In this document: piece by piece, positions 6,846-14,473 of the stretch | Position numbering within the stretch: position 1 is the first letter of the stretch | Layout: each line of letters starts with the position of its first letter | Assembly (NCBI GenBank): GCA_964456815.1 | Contig: CAYWCO010000016.1 | Coordinates: 1 to 15,767, forward strand | DNA from: CAVTZP01 sp964456815 | Lineage (GTDB): Bacteria > Chloroflexota > Dehalococcoidia > Dehalococcoidales > BS750m-G39 | Direction of reading: 5' to 3' | Length of the DNA stretch: 15,767 nt | Made by a program: the position numbers and the translations under genes | Notes under the pieces: generated by a model | Databases searched by the model: none | What the model saw: only the letters and a program-made list of their open reading frames with translations | What the model was told of the DNA's origin: nothing

Positions 6846-8816
6846 TTAGACGGCGTCAAGCTCCCGTCTCATCTCCATATCATAGAGTATTCGCTCCCTA
6901 GCCTTATCAATGCCCAGAGCCTGGCGCTTCTTGTCAATGTGGGCAATCATAAGCTGGGCGGCTTTAATCGGATCAGGCTCAAAAGCCCACATCCCGCCGT
7001 ATATGTCCTCAAAGTCCTTAAAGAGGAAGTCGGTCACCTCTTTGCTGCCGGTGGTGGGCCAGGTAACGCCGAAGACGGTGAACACACCGGAGCCAACAAA
7101 GTACTGACCGATGGAGATTGCCTTCTCGCTCATCCACTCCGGTGCCGCCCCGGCGACGGGCAGATCGCTGATGTCATCGCCCAAGCCGCCGTCCTTAACC
7201 ATGGCGGTGGCTGCCATCAGTATCCGGCTGTTATCAACACAGGAACCCATGTGCAGTACCGGCGGTATGCCTACGGTTTCACAAACCTCGGCCAGTCCTT
7301 TACCAGCAAACTCCTTGGCAGCTTCAGGAACCATTAGACCGGCTTCGGCACAGGCGATGGCATTACAGCCGGTGGTAATCACCAGGACATCATTCTTTAT
7401 TAGCTCCTTAACCATAGTAACATGGGGCTCATTGTGCTTGACCCGGGCGTTATTGCAGCCGACAACCCCGGCCACCCCCCTTATCCTACCATTGATAATA
7501 TTGTCGTTTAACGGCCGGTAGGAAGCGCGAAATAGACCACCCAGCAGGTAGTTGATGGTCTCATGGCTGAAACCAGCAATTTGGTCAGTTTGCTGGTCAG
7601 GGATATAAATATTCCCCTTCCGATTGGGGAAGTTCTCAATGGCGGTCTTGACTATTTCCCGCGCTGACTTCAAGGCGTCGTGCTCATCAAACTCAATATG
7701 CATAGCACCCGTGATTTTAGCCTTGGGTGAAGTGGTGATAATCTTGGTATGGTAGCACTCAGCCACAGTTTGTATGGATTGCATAATGCACTGTACATCC
7801 ACCACCATGGCATCCACCGCCCCGGTGACTATGGCTAGCTCCTGCTGCAGGAAATTCCCGGCGATAGGCACTCCGTGCCGCATCAGTATCTCATTGGCAG
7901 TGCAGCACATGCCTGACAGGTTTATTCCCTTAGCCCCCTTGGATTTAGCCAGTTCTATCATCTCTGGCTCCTGAGCCACGGCGACAATCATCTCAGAAAG
8001 CAAGGGCTCGTGACCATGAATGACGAGGTTTACCTGGTCTTCCTCGAGTACGCCCAGATTTACCCTGCCCATGACCGGTGCCGGGGTGCCAAACAGTATG
8101 TCCTGAAGCTCGGTGGCAATCATACTGCCTCCCCAGCCATCACCTATTGATGCCCTGACCCCCTGTTTGAGCAGGCTTTTATAATCCTGGTCAACCCCAA
8201 TGTGAGTCCGGTGCATTATCTCCACAATCTCTCTATCTATGCCCCGTGGGGCAACCCCCTCCCGCCGCCACAACTCCTGGCGCTTTAAGGGTGCCCTCCT
8301 TAAGGTTATAAGCTCACCTTCCTGCTTGCCAAACTCGGCTAGAGCTATCTCACCAATATCAATGGCTATTTCCTGATTACTGCGGTCACCGATTTCAACA
8401 CCCAAATCCAGGGCTACCTGCAGTAATTTCTGCTCATCCTTTATCTCATATCCCGGAGCCTCTCCCTTGGCTACAGCCAAGAAGAGCTCAGCCACCCCCC
8501 GACCATGGTCGGAATGAGCAGCTGCCCCACCAGCCACCATTCTGATAAAATTACGAGCGGCAATCGTCTCAGCGGTAGCCCCGCAGATGCCCCTTCTTTT
8601 CTGCTTCTCCTCCGGGGTTTCCTCTCTCCCTTTGGGCAATGGCACCCGGCACGGTCCCATACCACAGTGCTTGCAGCAACTACCTACTGCACCTATAGGA
8701 CAGGGCTTCATTGCTTCAGCTCTGTCAAAGGCGGTGTTAACCCCGTCTTTAGCCGCCTTTTCTATCAGCTCAATACTGGCTTGGTCAATGCTCTTGGTTT
8801 CTTTTTCTTCTGCCAT
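6846..8816 (-). CDS. acsA: Carbon monoxide dehydrogenase catalytic subunit
   Basis: This is a Ni-Fe-S CODH of the CooS/AcsA family (656 aa), reducing CO2 to CO for AcsB or running in reverse. The D- and B-cluster cysteines are Cys39, Cys47, Cys48, Cys51, Cys56 and Cys78, in CPIGAVGSCCKHCGMGPC and GICG. C-cluster ligands are visible as His269 (HGHEP), the CC pair 304-305 (GMCCTANE), Cys343 (DVQC), Cys454 (GCNNAR), Cys484 (TTGCNA) and Cys526 (GSCVDNSR). The catalytic-proton histidine equivalent is His101 in AAHSDHGR. All metal ligands are intact, so it should be active. The loop between Cys56 and Cys78 is about 8 residues longer than in Carboxydothermus CODH-II and rich in Glu and Lys. ATG 8816 follows AAGGGGAG. 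Because it directly precedes acsB, a structural CODH/ACS complex is more likely than a free-standing respiratory CooS. Confidence 0.97.
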   Translation of the reverse strand: MAEEKETKSIDQASIELIEKAAKDGVNTAFDRAEAMKPCPIGAVGSCCKHCGMGPCRVPLPKGREETPEEKQKRRGICGATAETIAARNFIRMVAGGAAAHSDHGRGVAELFLAVAKGEAPGYEIKDEQKLLQVALDLGVEIGDRSNQEIAIDIGEIALAEFGKQEGELITLRRAPLKRQELWRREGVAPRGIDREIVEIMHRTHIGVDQDYKSLLKQGVRASIGDGWGGSMIATELQDILFGTPAPVMGRVNLGVLEEDQVNLVIHGHEPLLSEMIVAVAQEPEMIELAKSKGAKGINLSGMCCTANEILMRHGVPIAGNFLQQELAIVTGAVDAMVVDVQCIMQSIQTVAECYHTKIITTSPKAKITGAMHIEFDEHDALKSAREIVKTAIENFPNRKGNIYIPDQQTDQIAGFSHETINYLLGGLFRASYRPLNDNIINGRIRGVAGVVGCNNARVKHNEPHVTMVKELIKNDVLVITTGCNAIACAEAGLMVPEAAKEFAGKGLAEVCETVGIPPVLHMGSCVDNSRILMAATAMVKDGGLGDDISDLPVAGAAPEWMSEKAISIGQYFVGSGVFTVFGVTWPTTGSKEVTDFLFKDFEDIYGGMWAFEPDPIKAAQLMIAHIDKKRQALGIDKARERILYDMEMRRELDAV

Positions 8817-8839
8817 TATCTTCTCCCCTTTCTAACTTC

Positions 8840-9781
8840 TTAGGAAGTACTCAACTCGGCTATCATCTCCCGAACCAGCTTTATTGCCTCGGGATGCCTC
8901 ATAACGAGCACATCTCCCCCCGCCAGAAGCAAGACCATGGCTGACATTGCCTCCAGTAAGATACCCCGCTTCCTGGCATCCCCCATATTAAGCTCGCCAT
9001 CGGCAAGGTGTACCTCCTTGGTCTTCCACGCCTCTTTAGATATATTGCAAATAAGCGGGAACTGCAGCTTATCATCCTGCTGGGTCAGCCCGGCCATCCT
9101 CATTCTCTCCATTACTGAGTAGCAATACTCAATGCCGTAGCCGATACAGCTGACAGTAGGGTCCATTATAATCAGCTCATCGGGGACACCGAGGTTGCCC
9201 AGGAGGATATTAAGCTGCTTGGCCAGGTTTATGTCTATAGGCGTTGACGCCACTACCGTTTGATGATACCCGATAGCAGCAGCACCAATTTTCTTATGGT
9301 CTCCTTCCTCAAGTGGCCCGATAATCAGGTCTCTGCCCTGACAGACCTCGGACACCTTTCTCAAAACCTCAGTATCTTTATCATGATTAGCCGTTCCCCA
9401 GACGATTAGGGGAACATTAACAGCATCAGCCACCTTCTTGACCACCTCGGCAGCCTCATCCGCCCCCCGGTCAAGCCCATTGGGGTCGGTGCTCAGCAGT
9501 TGCAGGCAAATCATCTCCGCCCCGTAATCGCTAATACACTTATTTGCCCAGGCAACAGGGTCATCAGTCACCCCGGCAAACGGCTCCAGGGCGGCTGGAG
9601 CCCAGTCATCGGGGGGCATGTCCCACACCTCCATGGCTATCCGGGGCAGATGGGGCATCTCACCTTCAAAGAGATAGAAGGGGTAACATGTCTCCCCGCC
9701 AACCGTTACCGCCTTGTCACCACCCAGCTTTATTTCTCTAATCTTGCCGCTATAAGACGTCTTAGGAACTTCAAATGCCAT
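8840..9781 (-). CDS. acsD: Corrinoid iron-sulfur protein small subunit
   Basis: This is the delta (small) subunit of CFeSP, a TIM-barrel protein that pairs with AcsC and helps bind the cobamide between the two subunits. Family features include GGETCYPFYLFEGEMP near the N-terminus, IAMEVWDMPPDDWAP, MICLQLLSTDPNG, and the C-terminal GGDVLVMRHPEAI. The product is 313 aa, close to the Moorella protein. I chose ATG 9781 because an AGGAGG motif lies 8 nt upstream. A TTG at 9802, overlapping the stop of the preceding small ORF, is in frame and would add seven residues that contain this ribosome site, so it is unlikely. The gene lies 17 nt after the 72-aa ORF and 23 nt before acsA. Here acsD is separated from acsC by acsA and acsB. 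Confidence 0.94.
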   Translation of the reverse strand: MAFEVPKTSYSGKIREIKLGGDKAVTVGGETCYPFYLFEGEMPHLPRIAMEVWDMPPDDWAPAALEPFAGVTDDPVAWANKCISDYGAEMICLQLLSTDPNGLDRGADEAAEVVKKVADAVNVPLIVWGTANHDKDTEVLRKVSEVCQGRDLIIGPLEEGDHKKIGAAAIGYHQTVVASTPIDINLAKQLNILLGNLGVPDELIIMDPTVSCIGYGIEYCYSVMERMRMAGLTQQDDKLQFPLICNISKEAWKTKEVHLADGELNMGDARKRGILLEAMSAMVLLLAGGDVLVMRHPEAIKLVREMIAELSTS

Positions 9782-9798
9782 CCTTAAAACCTCCTCGC

Positions 9799-10017
9799 TC
9801 AAGCCGGTTTCTTTCGCTTCTCACTGCCATACCAATCCTCACCATACCAGTAGCGCTCGCCGGTTTGCAGATACTTGAGCCTCTGCTCCCTGCTCTCCAG
9901 CTTCTGCCTCCACCTCCCCACCCCCTCACCCTCAGGTCTGCCCTCTTCAAAGGTGGCTCCCAGCACCTCTACCTCCTCCCTACCCGGTGCCTTCTTTTTC
10001 TCAATCTTATATTCCAT
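9799..10017 (-). CDS. Small hypothetical protein in the acs operon
   Basis: This is a 72-aa ORF I do not recognise. It starts at ATG 10017 with AGGAGG (overlapping the folD stop) 8 nt upstream. Its stop TGA lies 17 nt before acsD, so spacing matches the other operon genes and it is probably translated. The protein is strongly charged: a Lys/Glu-rich N-terminus, a glycine-rich middle (EGRPEGEGVGRWRQKL), a likely short amphipathic helix (LESREQRLKYLQTG), an aromatic patch (RYWYGEDWYG) and a basic tail (SEKRKKPA). It contains no cysteines or histidines, hence no obvious metal site, and no signal or membrane segment. Position between folD and acsD hints at a structural or assembly role in CFeSP or CODH/ACS, but nothing in the sequence proves it. 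The opposite-strand open frame covering it is a shadow. Confidence 0.72.
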   Translation of the reverse strand: MEYKIEKKKAPGREEVEVLGATFEEGRPEGEGVGRWRQKLESREQRLKYLQTGERYWYGEDWYGSEKRKKPA

Positions 10018-10029
10018 CCTGACTGCCTC

Positions 10030-10917
10030 CTAGACTATGCCGGCGGCTACCTTTGCCGCCCTTACTGTATTCATCATAAGCATGGTTATAGTCATAGGTC
10101 CTACCCCACCGGGAACGGGGGTAATAGCCTTAGCCTTCTCCTTGACTGCGTCAAAATCAACATCCCCGGTAAGGATTCTCTTACCCTCTGGCGTCCTGCC
10201 AATCTCGTTTACGCCGACATCAATGACCACCGCCCCTTCCTTGACCATATCAGCGGTAACAGCCTTGGGTTTGCCGGCGGCTACAATCAATATATCCGCC
10301 CTTTTGGTATGAAAAGCCATATCTCGGGTCCTGGTGTGGCAGATAGTTACCGTGGCATTAGCCCCCGCTCTCTTCTGAAGCAGGATATTGGCTATTGGCT
10401 TACCCACGATATTGCTTCTACCAACAACCACCACCTCCGCCCCCTCAATCTGAGTGCCGGAGCGAATCAGAAGTTGCTGGATACCGGCGGGGGTACAGGG
10501 TATATAGTCCGGCTCCCCTATCATCAATTTGCCCACGTTCACCGGGTGGAAACCGTCAACATCCTTCCTGGGGTCAATAGCGTATAGGACTTCCCCCTCG
10601 TTCAGGTGCTTGGGCAGTGGCAGCTGGACTAAAATACCGTTAATCTTAGGCTCTTGGTTAAGCTTCTGCACCAGGGCGATAAGCTCCTTCTGGGTGGTCT
10701 TCTCGGCAAGGTCATGCCTTTCTGAGTAGATACCAAGCTCCTGGCAGGTCCTCTCCTTGGCACCGACATAGACCTGTGAGGCCGGGTCGCTGCCAACGAG
10801 GACGGTAGCCAGTCCGGGCACGACGTTATGTTTTGCCTTGAGTTCGGTAATCTCCTTTTTCAGTTCTTCCCGAATCTGGGCGGCGACTTCAGCTCCTTTA
10901 ATAAGTTGCGCGGTCAT
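10030..10917 (-). CDS. folD: Methylene-THF dehydrogenase / methenyl-THF cyclohydrolase
   Basis: This bifunctional enzyme converts 10-formyl-THF to 5,10-methenyl-THF and then, with NAD(P)H, to 5,10-methylene-THF, following Fhs in the methyl branch. At 295 aa it has the usual length. The catalytic set is intact with the same numbering as E. coli FolD: Tyr50, Lys54 (YVGAKERT), Gln98 (GILVQLPLP) and Asp121 (DVDGFHP). The Rossmann loop VVVGRSNIVGKP (163-174) and the C-terminal PVPGGVGPMT signature are also present. ATG 10917 follows AAGGGGGG; the ribosome site lies inside the end of the preceding cooC-like gene, whose stop is 2 nt before the ATG, so the two are probably translationally coupled. 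Whether it prefers NADH or NADPH cannot be read with confidence. Confidence 0.96.
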   Translation of the reverse strand: MTAQLIKGAEVAAQIREELKKEITELKAKHNVVPGLATVLVGSDPASQVYVGAKERTCQELGIYSERHDLAEKTTQKELIALVQKLNQEPKINGILVQLPLPKHLNEGEVLYAIDPRKDVDGFHPVNVGKLMIGEPDYIPCTPAGIQQLLIRSGTQIEGAEVVVVGRSNIVGKPIANILLQKRAGANATVTICHTRTRDMAFHTKRADILIVAAGKPKAVTADMVKEGAVVIDVGVNEIGRTPEGKRILTGDVDFDAVKEKAKAITPVPGGVGPMTITMLMMNTVRAAKVAAGIV

Positions 10918-10919
10918 CT

Positions 10920-11702
10920 TTACCCCCCTTTCACCGTAACATTCTCGCTTGGCAAAAGTTTAACCATTAAATCAGCAACCGCTTTCACCGCCTTTGAAGT
11001 ATCGGGCAACTCAAGAAGCGGCTTCAGCTTGAGGTCATACTGGTATACCTCTTCATCAAGGGGAATGGTGGCGGTGGGATTAATTCCCAACTTATTCAGT
11101 TCGCCAGAGACAAGCGGGTCTAGCTTTGGCGGGGCAAAGTTAATTATCACCGATTGCCTCTTTACCGATAGCTTAAGCTCGGCGACTAAATCCCTTATCC
11201 GCGCCACAGTCCTAACGCCCTTCACCGAATGGTCGGAGATTAGAAGCAGCTCGTCAACACCCTGAGTTGTCCTCCGCGAGAGGTGCTCCATCCCCGCCTC
11301 ATTATCCATAACCACATAGGGATAGTTCCCGGAAAGAGTATCGGCAAACTTTTTCAGCATAAGATTAGGGTAGCAATAACACTCCGGCCCCTCTCCCCTG
11401 CCCATGGTCAAGAGGTCAATACCCTCACCTTCAACTATAACCTCATTTAGCTTGTACTCTAGGTAAGCTTCCTTGGTCATCCCGGAGGGGATTTTTATTT
11501 TATCCTTCTGGAAATCGTCAAGCATCAAGCCGACCGTCTGCTTTATGTCAAGCCCCAAACTCTCCCCCAGGTTGGCATTGGGGTCAGCGTCAACGGCTAA
11601 AATCGGCTCTAAGCCGCTATTCCTCAGGTAGCGGATAATAATGCTGGCTATAGAAGTCTTCCCGCTACCGCCCTTTCCAGCTACAGCAATATTAAAGCTC
11701 AA
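10920..11702 (-). CDS. cooC: CooC/AcsF-like nickel-insertion ATPase (second copy)
   Basis: This is a MinD/SIMIBI-class P-loop ATPase of the CooC family, which matures Ni-containing CODH and/or ACS. The 260-aa protein has the deviant Walker A motif GKGGSGKT (9-16), the VDADPNAN switch region (37-44), the Cys108-x-Cys110 motif (ECYCYPN) that binds metal at the CooC dimer interface, and VMDNEAGMEH (131-140), typical of the family. The start is TTG 11702, with AGGA about 8 nt upstream; the Walker A motif is only eight residues further on, so no later start is possible. It sits between fhs and folD. The first operon gene (13511-14299) is a clear paralogue with different core motifs. One may serve AcsA and the other AcsB, as proposed for CooC and AcsF elsewhere, but which does which is not visible. 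Confidence 0.93.
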   Translation of the reverse strand: MSFNIAVAGKGGSGKTSIASIIIRYLRNSGLEPILAVDADPNANLGESLGLDIKQTVGLMLDDFQKDKIKIPSGMTKEAYLEYKLNEVIVEGEGIDLLTMGRGEGPECYCYPNLMLKKFADTLSGNYPYVVMDNEAGMEHLSRRTTQGVDELLLISDHSVKGVRTVARIRDLVAELKLSVKRQSVIINFAPPKLDPLVSGELNKLGINPTATIPLDEEVYQYDLKLKPLLELPDTSKAVKAVADLMVKLLPSENVTVKGG

Positions 11703-11718
11703 ATAGTTATCCTACCCC

Positions 11719-13491
11719 TCAATCTACTTCATGAAGTCCCTTGACCTTCCCCGTCTTCACATCAACATCTACCTTCCTGAAGGCCGGGTCAGAGCCGGTT
11801 CCCGGCATCAGGCTGATGGCTCCCGCCATCGGGCAGAGGAATTTGGCTCCGGAATAGATTAATATATCGCGAATAGGCAGCATCCAACCCTTGGGAACGC
11901 CCTTAAGGGCTGGGTCATGGGTAAGACTCAGGTGTGTCTTGACCATCATAGTAGCGTATTCATTATACTTAGAGTCGGCTTCAAAGGCTTTCGCCTTGGC
12001 TGCGGCCTCTGGAGCCCAGGAGACGCCATCAGCTCCATAGACCACCTTGGCAATCTTGTCAACCCTCTCTCTCAGCTTCGTCTCCATGGGATAGAGGAAC
12101 TTAAAATCGTTCTTCTCCTTGCAAGCTTCTTTAACGGCGTCAGCCAGTTCCAGAGCGCCATCGCCGCCATCAGAAAAATGGCTGGATACGGCGCAGCGGG
12201 CTCCCGCCGCCTCAGCTGCCTTGCGGACTATGGCAACCTCTTCCTTGGTGTCGGTGGGGAACATATTGATGCACACCACCGGGTTGATGCCCGATGTCCT
12301 GATGGTATTAATGTGGTGCAGCATGTTCTCGCAACCCTTCTCCACCAGCTCCGGCGCTGATTTCTTATAGGCGTCAGGCAGGGCTACGCCGGCAACCACC
12401 CTGGGACCACCGCCATGCATCTTCAGTGACCTGATTGATGTGGTAAGCACCGACACATGCGGTTTGAGACCGCTATAGCGGCACTTGACATTCCAGAATT
12501 TTTCAAAGCCAATGTCAGCGGCGAAGCCGCTCTCGGTAACATGGTAATCAAACATCTTCAGCCCGAGGCGGTCGGCAATAATTGATGACTGCCCCACGGC
12601 AATATTGGCAAATGGTCCGGCATGCACCATGCAGGGCTGATACTCTGCGGTACAGCAGAGGGTGGGGTTGATGGTGTTGCGCATCCAGGCGGTCATGGCG
12701 CCGGCTACCTCAAGGTCTGCGGTAGTAATGGGATTACCCTTCTTATCGAAAGCTACGGTAACATGGTTCATTCTCTCCCGCAGGTCAGCCAGGTCTCTGA
12801 CAATAGACAACATAGCCATTAGCTCGGAGCCCACGGCGATGCCAAACTTAGACTGCATCAAAAAACCGTCCATGCGCCCGCCGATGCCGATAATTATATT
12901 GCGGAGGCTCTGGGCGCAGAAGTCCATAATCCAGCCCATCTCCACCCGGGTGGGGTCAACATTCAGACGAGGCATCCGGCTGAGCCTGGCTAGTTGCTCA
13001 TCATCATAGTTACGCTCGTGCTGCATCCTGGCAGTAAGGGCTACCATCGCCAGGTTGTGGGCATTCATGATGTCATTGATATCACCGGTAAGACCCATAG
13101 AGAATTCAGTGTGGGGGATAAGTATGGCGTTGCCGCCGCCGGCGGCAGTGCCCTTGACATTCATTGTCGGGCCACCCGAAGGCTGGCGGATGCAACCGCC
13201 AACGTTTTCTCCCTGCTTACCCAACCCCTCCATAAGGCCCATCGTCGTCGTTGTCTTCCCCTCGCCCAAGGGAGTGGGGGTAACCGCCGTTACCTCAATG
13301 TACTTGCCGTCTGGTTTACTCTTCAGCCTTTCTATAATCTTCAGAAAATCAAGCTTGGCTACCTTCCCATAGGCAAGTACTTCATCCTTTTCCAGACCCA
13401 GTTTCTCCTGCCACTCCTCTGGGGTTGGCATGTGTTCTTCGGCAGCTTCAGCAATCTGCCAGTCCGCCATTTTGGACACATCGTAAGCCAC
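11719..13491 (-). CDS. fhs: Formate-tetrahydrofolate ligase, long variant
   Basis: This enzyme makes 10-formyl-THF from formate, THF and ATP, the entry step of the methyl branch. The 590-aa product is some 30 residues longer than the usual ~556-560, with extra length at the N-terminus and in internal loops. The P-loop TPLGEGKTTTT (73-83) is conserved, and the second family signature appears as LTTSIRSLKMHGG (349-361). The first signature departs from the usual KGGAAGGGY: here it is VKGTAAGGGN (112-121), preceded by RQPSGGP (102-108) where most family members have EPSLGP. The start is GTG 13491, with AGGAGG 5 nt upstream; ATG at residue 8 has no ribosome site. It follows the first cooC-like gene by 19 nt. 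No formate dehydrogenase lies in the window, so formate must come from a locus elsewhere or from outside the cell. Confidence 0.96.
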   Translation of the reverse strand: MAYDVSKMADWQIAEAAEEHMPTPEEWQEKLGLEKDEVLAYGKVAKLDFLKIIERLKSKPDGKYIEVTAVTPTPLGEGKTTTTMGLMEGLGKQGENVGGCIRQPSGGPTMNVKGTAAGGGNAILIPHTEFSMGLTGDINDIMNAHNLAMVALTARMQHERNYDDEQLARLSRMPRLNVDPTRVEMGWIMDFCAQSLRNIIIGIGGRMDGFLMQSKFGIAVGSELMAMLSIVRDLADLRERMNHVTVAFDKKGNPITTADLEVAGAMTAWMRNTINPTLCCTAEYQPCMVHAGPFANIAVGQSSIIADRLGLKMFDYHVTESGFAADIGFEKFWNVKCRYSGLKPHVSVLTTSIRSLKMHGGGPRVVAGVALPDAYKKSAPELVEKGCENMLHHINTIRTSGINPVVCINMFPTDTKEEVAIVRKAAEAAGARCAVSSHFSDGGDGALELADAVKEACKEKNDFKFLYPMETKLRERVDKIAKVVYGADGVSWAPEAAAKAKAFEADSKYNEYATMMVKTHLSLTHDPALKGVPKGWMLPIRDILIYSGAKFLCPMAGAISLMPGTGSDPAFRKVDVDVKTGKVKGLHEVD

Positions 13492-13510
13492 GGCAACCTC
13501 CTCTAAATTT

Positions 13511-14299
13511 TTATTTGCCCTTTAATTTACCTGCCGCAGCCGGTAATAAGGCGTTATAGATTTTTCTAACCTCACTAATAACCGCCTGGCTGGCATCAAG
13601 AACCGAACGATTATTAAGATCAGCGTCAACTATTGCCTGGTCATAAGGAATAAAACCGAGGAATTCAAAGCCGGAGAGGCTGGAGGTTAGAAACTCCTTA
13701 TCTGACTGGCTCCTGACCTTGCTGGCAACTACCGCAATATTATGTAAACCAATCTCCCCCGCCAGCTTATTGATTCTTTTAGCCGTCTCAACGCTTGTCG
13801 TACCCGGCTCCACCACTATAATCAACTTATTCACTGCTCTGGCGGTAGCTCGCCCCAGGTGCTCCACCCCAGCCTCCATGTCCATAATAACCACTTCATC
13901 CCGTCCCAGCAGAAGATGCGTAATCAGGGCTTGCAGCAGGGCATTCTCCGGGCAATAGCAACCAGTGCCACCCCTCTTAATCTGCCCCATCACCATCAGC
14001 TTGATGCCGTTATGCTCCTGAAAGTACTTGTCCGGCAAATCATCAACCTTGGGATTTAGCTTAAAAAAGCCCCCACTCTGACCGGGTGGTGTTCCCGTAC
14101 GTTCCTCAATAAGGGCACGCATCTCAGATATGGGGGTTATCCTTTCAGGATGGGAAAAGCCGAGGGTAGTCGCCAGCTTGGAATTGGGGTCAGCGTCTAT
14201 AGCTAAAACGGAGTAGTCCGCCCCAGCGAACGCCCGGGAAAGGAGAGAGACTAGCATGGTCTTCCCTACCCCGCCTTTACCGCTAATTGCAATCTTCAT
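13511..14299 (-). CDS. cooC: CooC-like nickel-insertion ATPase, first gene of operon
   Basis: This 262-aa P-loop ATPase is of the CooC family, promoter-proximal in the acetyl-CoA pathway operon. It has deviant Walker A GKGGVGKT (7-14), IDADPNSKL (34-42), the metal-binding Cys114-x-Cys116 in GCYCPEN, and VIMDMEAGVEHLGR (137-150). These match classic CODH-maturation CooC more closely than those of the paralogue at 10920-11702. It probably loads nickel into the CODH C-cluster, with ATP hydrolysis and dimerisation driving transfer (family knowledge). ATG 14299 is the only plausible start: an in-frame TAG lies three codons upstream and the Walker A motif begins six residues in. No Shine-Dalgarno sequence is visible before it; an 8-bp hairpin ends 7 nt upstream instead. 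Confidence 0.93.
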   Translation of the reverse strand: MKIAISGKGGVGKTMLVSLLSRAFAGADYSVLAIDADPNSKLATTLGFSHPERITPISEMRALIEERTGTPPGQSGGFFKLNPKVDDLPDKYFQEHNGIKLMVMGQIKRGGTGCYCPENALLQALITHLLLGRDEVVIMDMEAGVEHLGRATARAVNKLIIVVEPGTTSVETAKRINKLAGEIGLHNIAVVASKVRSQSDKEFLTSSLSGFEFLGFIPYDQAIVDADLNNRSVLDASQAVISEVRKIYNALLPAAAGKLKGK

Positions 14300-14421
14300 T
14301 GAAATCTAGCTTTAGGCATAATTAAAGCTAAGACTTTGGGAGAAAACTTGCACGCTTAGCTCCGTCCCGTTGCCCGCTGGTGAGCGTAGGTTACAGGTGT
14401 TAGACCTCTGACCCTTGAGCC
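14300..14421 (-). promoter_or_regulatory. Untranslated leader of the acs operon (~120 nt)
   Basis: If the promoter at 14428-14457 is used, the transcript begins near 14421 and carries about 120 nt before the first ATG. Besides the hairpin at 14307-14330, a weak pairing ACGCT/AGCGT (14383-14387 with 14352-14356) encloses a G-rich loop, and AGGT/ACCT (14395-14407) could form a small hairpin. I could not match it to a riboswitch class I know (tried from memory: THF, cobalamin, NiCo, c-di-GMP, SAM-I, glycine, ZTP). The remaining bases up to 14473 hold only the promoter and the stretch after the sbcD-like stop; no clear terminator is visible there. Confidence 0.35.
14307..14330 (-). promoter_or_regulatory. 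8-bp hairpin in leader before first cooC start
   Basis: On the minus strand, TAGCTTTA and TAAAGCTA form a perfect 8-bp stem around an 8-nt loop (ATTATGCC), extendable by one G-U pair. It ends 7 nt before the ATG of the first operon gene. There is no U tract after it, so it is not an intrinsic terminator. It occupies the place where a Shine-Dalgarno sequence would sit, so it may modulate translation initiation of cooC; this role is inferred only. Confidence 0.45.
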
Positions 14422-14427
14422 TTAAGT

Positions 14428-14457
14428 AGTATATATTATCGGCAAATGAGAAGTCAA
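14428..14457 (-). promoter_or_regulatory. Sigma70-type promoter of the acetyl-CoA pathway operon
   Basis: On the minus strand, TTGACT (14457-14452) and TATACT (14433-14428) each match the -35 and -10 consensus at five of six positions, with an 18-nt A/T-rich spacer. It is in the only sizeable gap of the window, 17 nt after the sbcD-like stop and about 130 nt before the first cooC, pointing into the operon. All genes down to the left edge could be transcribed from it. Confidence 0.7.
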
Positions 14458-14473
14458 GGTATTGCCTTGTTCC

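Noticed and set aside
9775..10587. Plus-strand 270-codon open frame opposite folD and the 72-aa ORF
   Set aside because: It is antisense to well-identified folD, has no family resemblance and is Leu/Pro/Ser-rich as expected from reverse-frame shadows. The minus-strand genes have proper ribosome sites.
14307..14330. Hairpin as a rho-independent terminator
   Set aside because: There is no U-rich tract on either strand after the stem, the stem is A/T-rich, and it lies directly before the cooC start.
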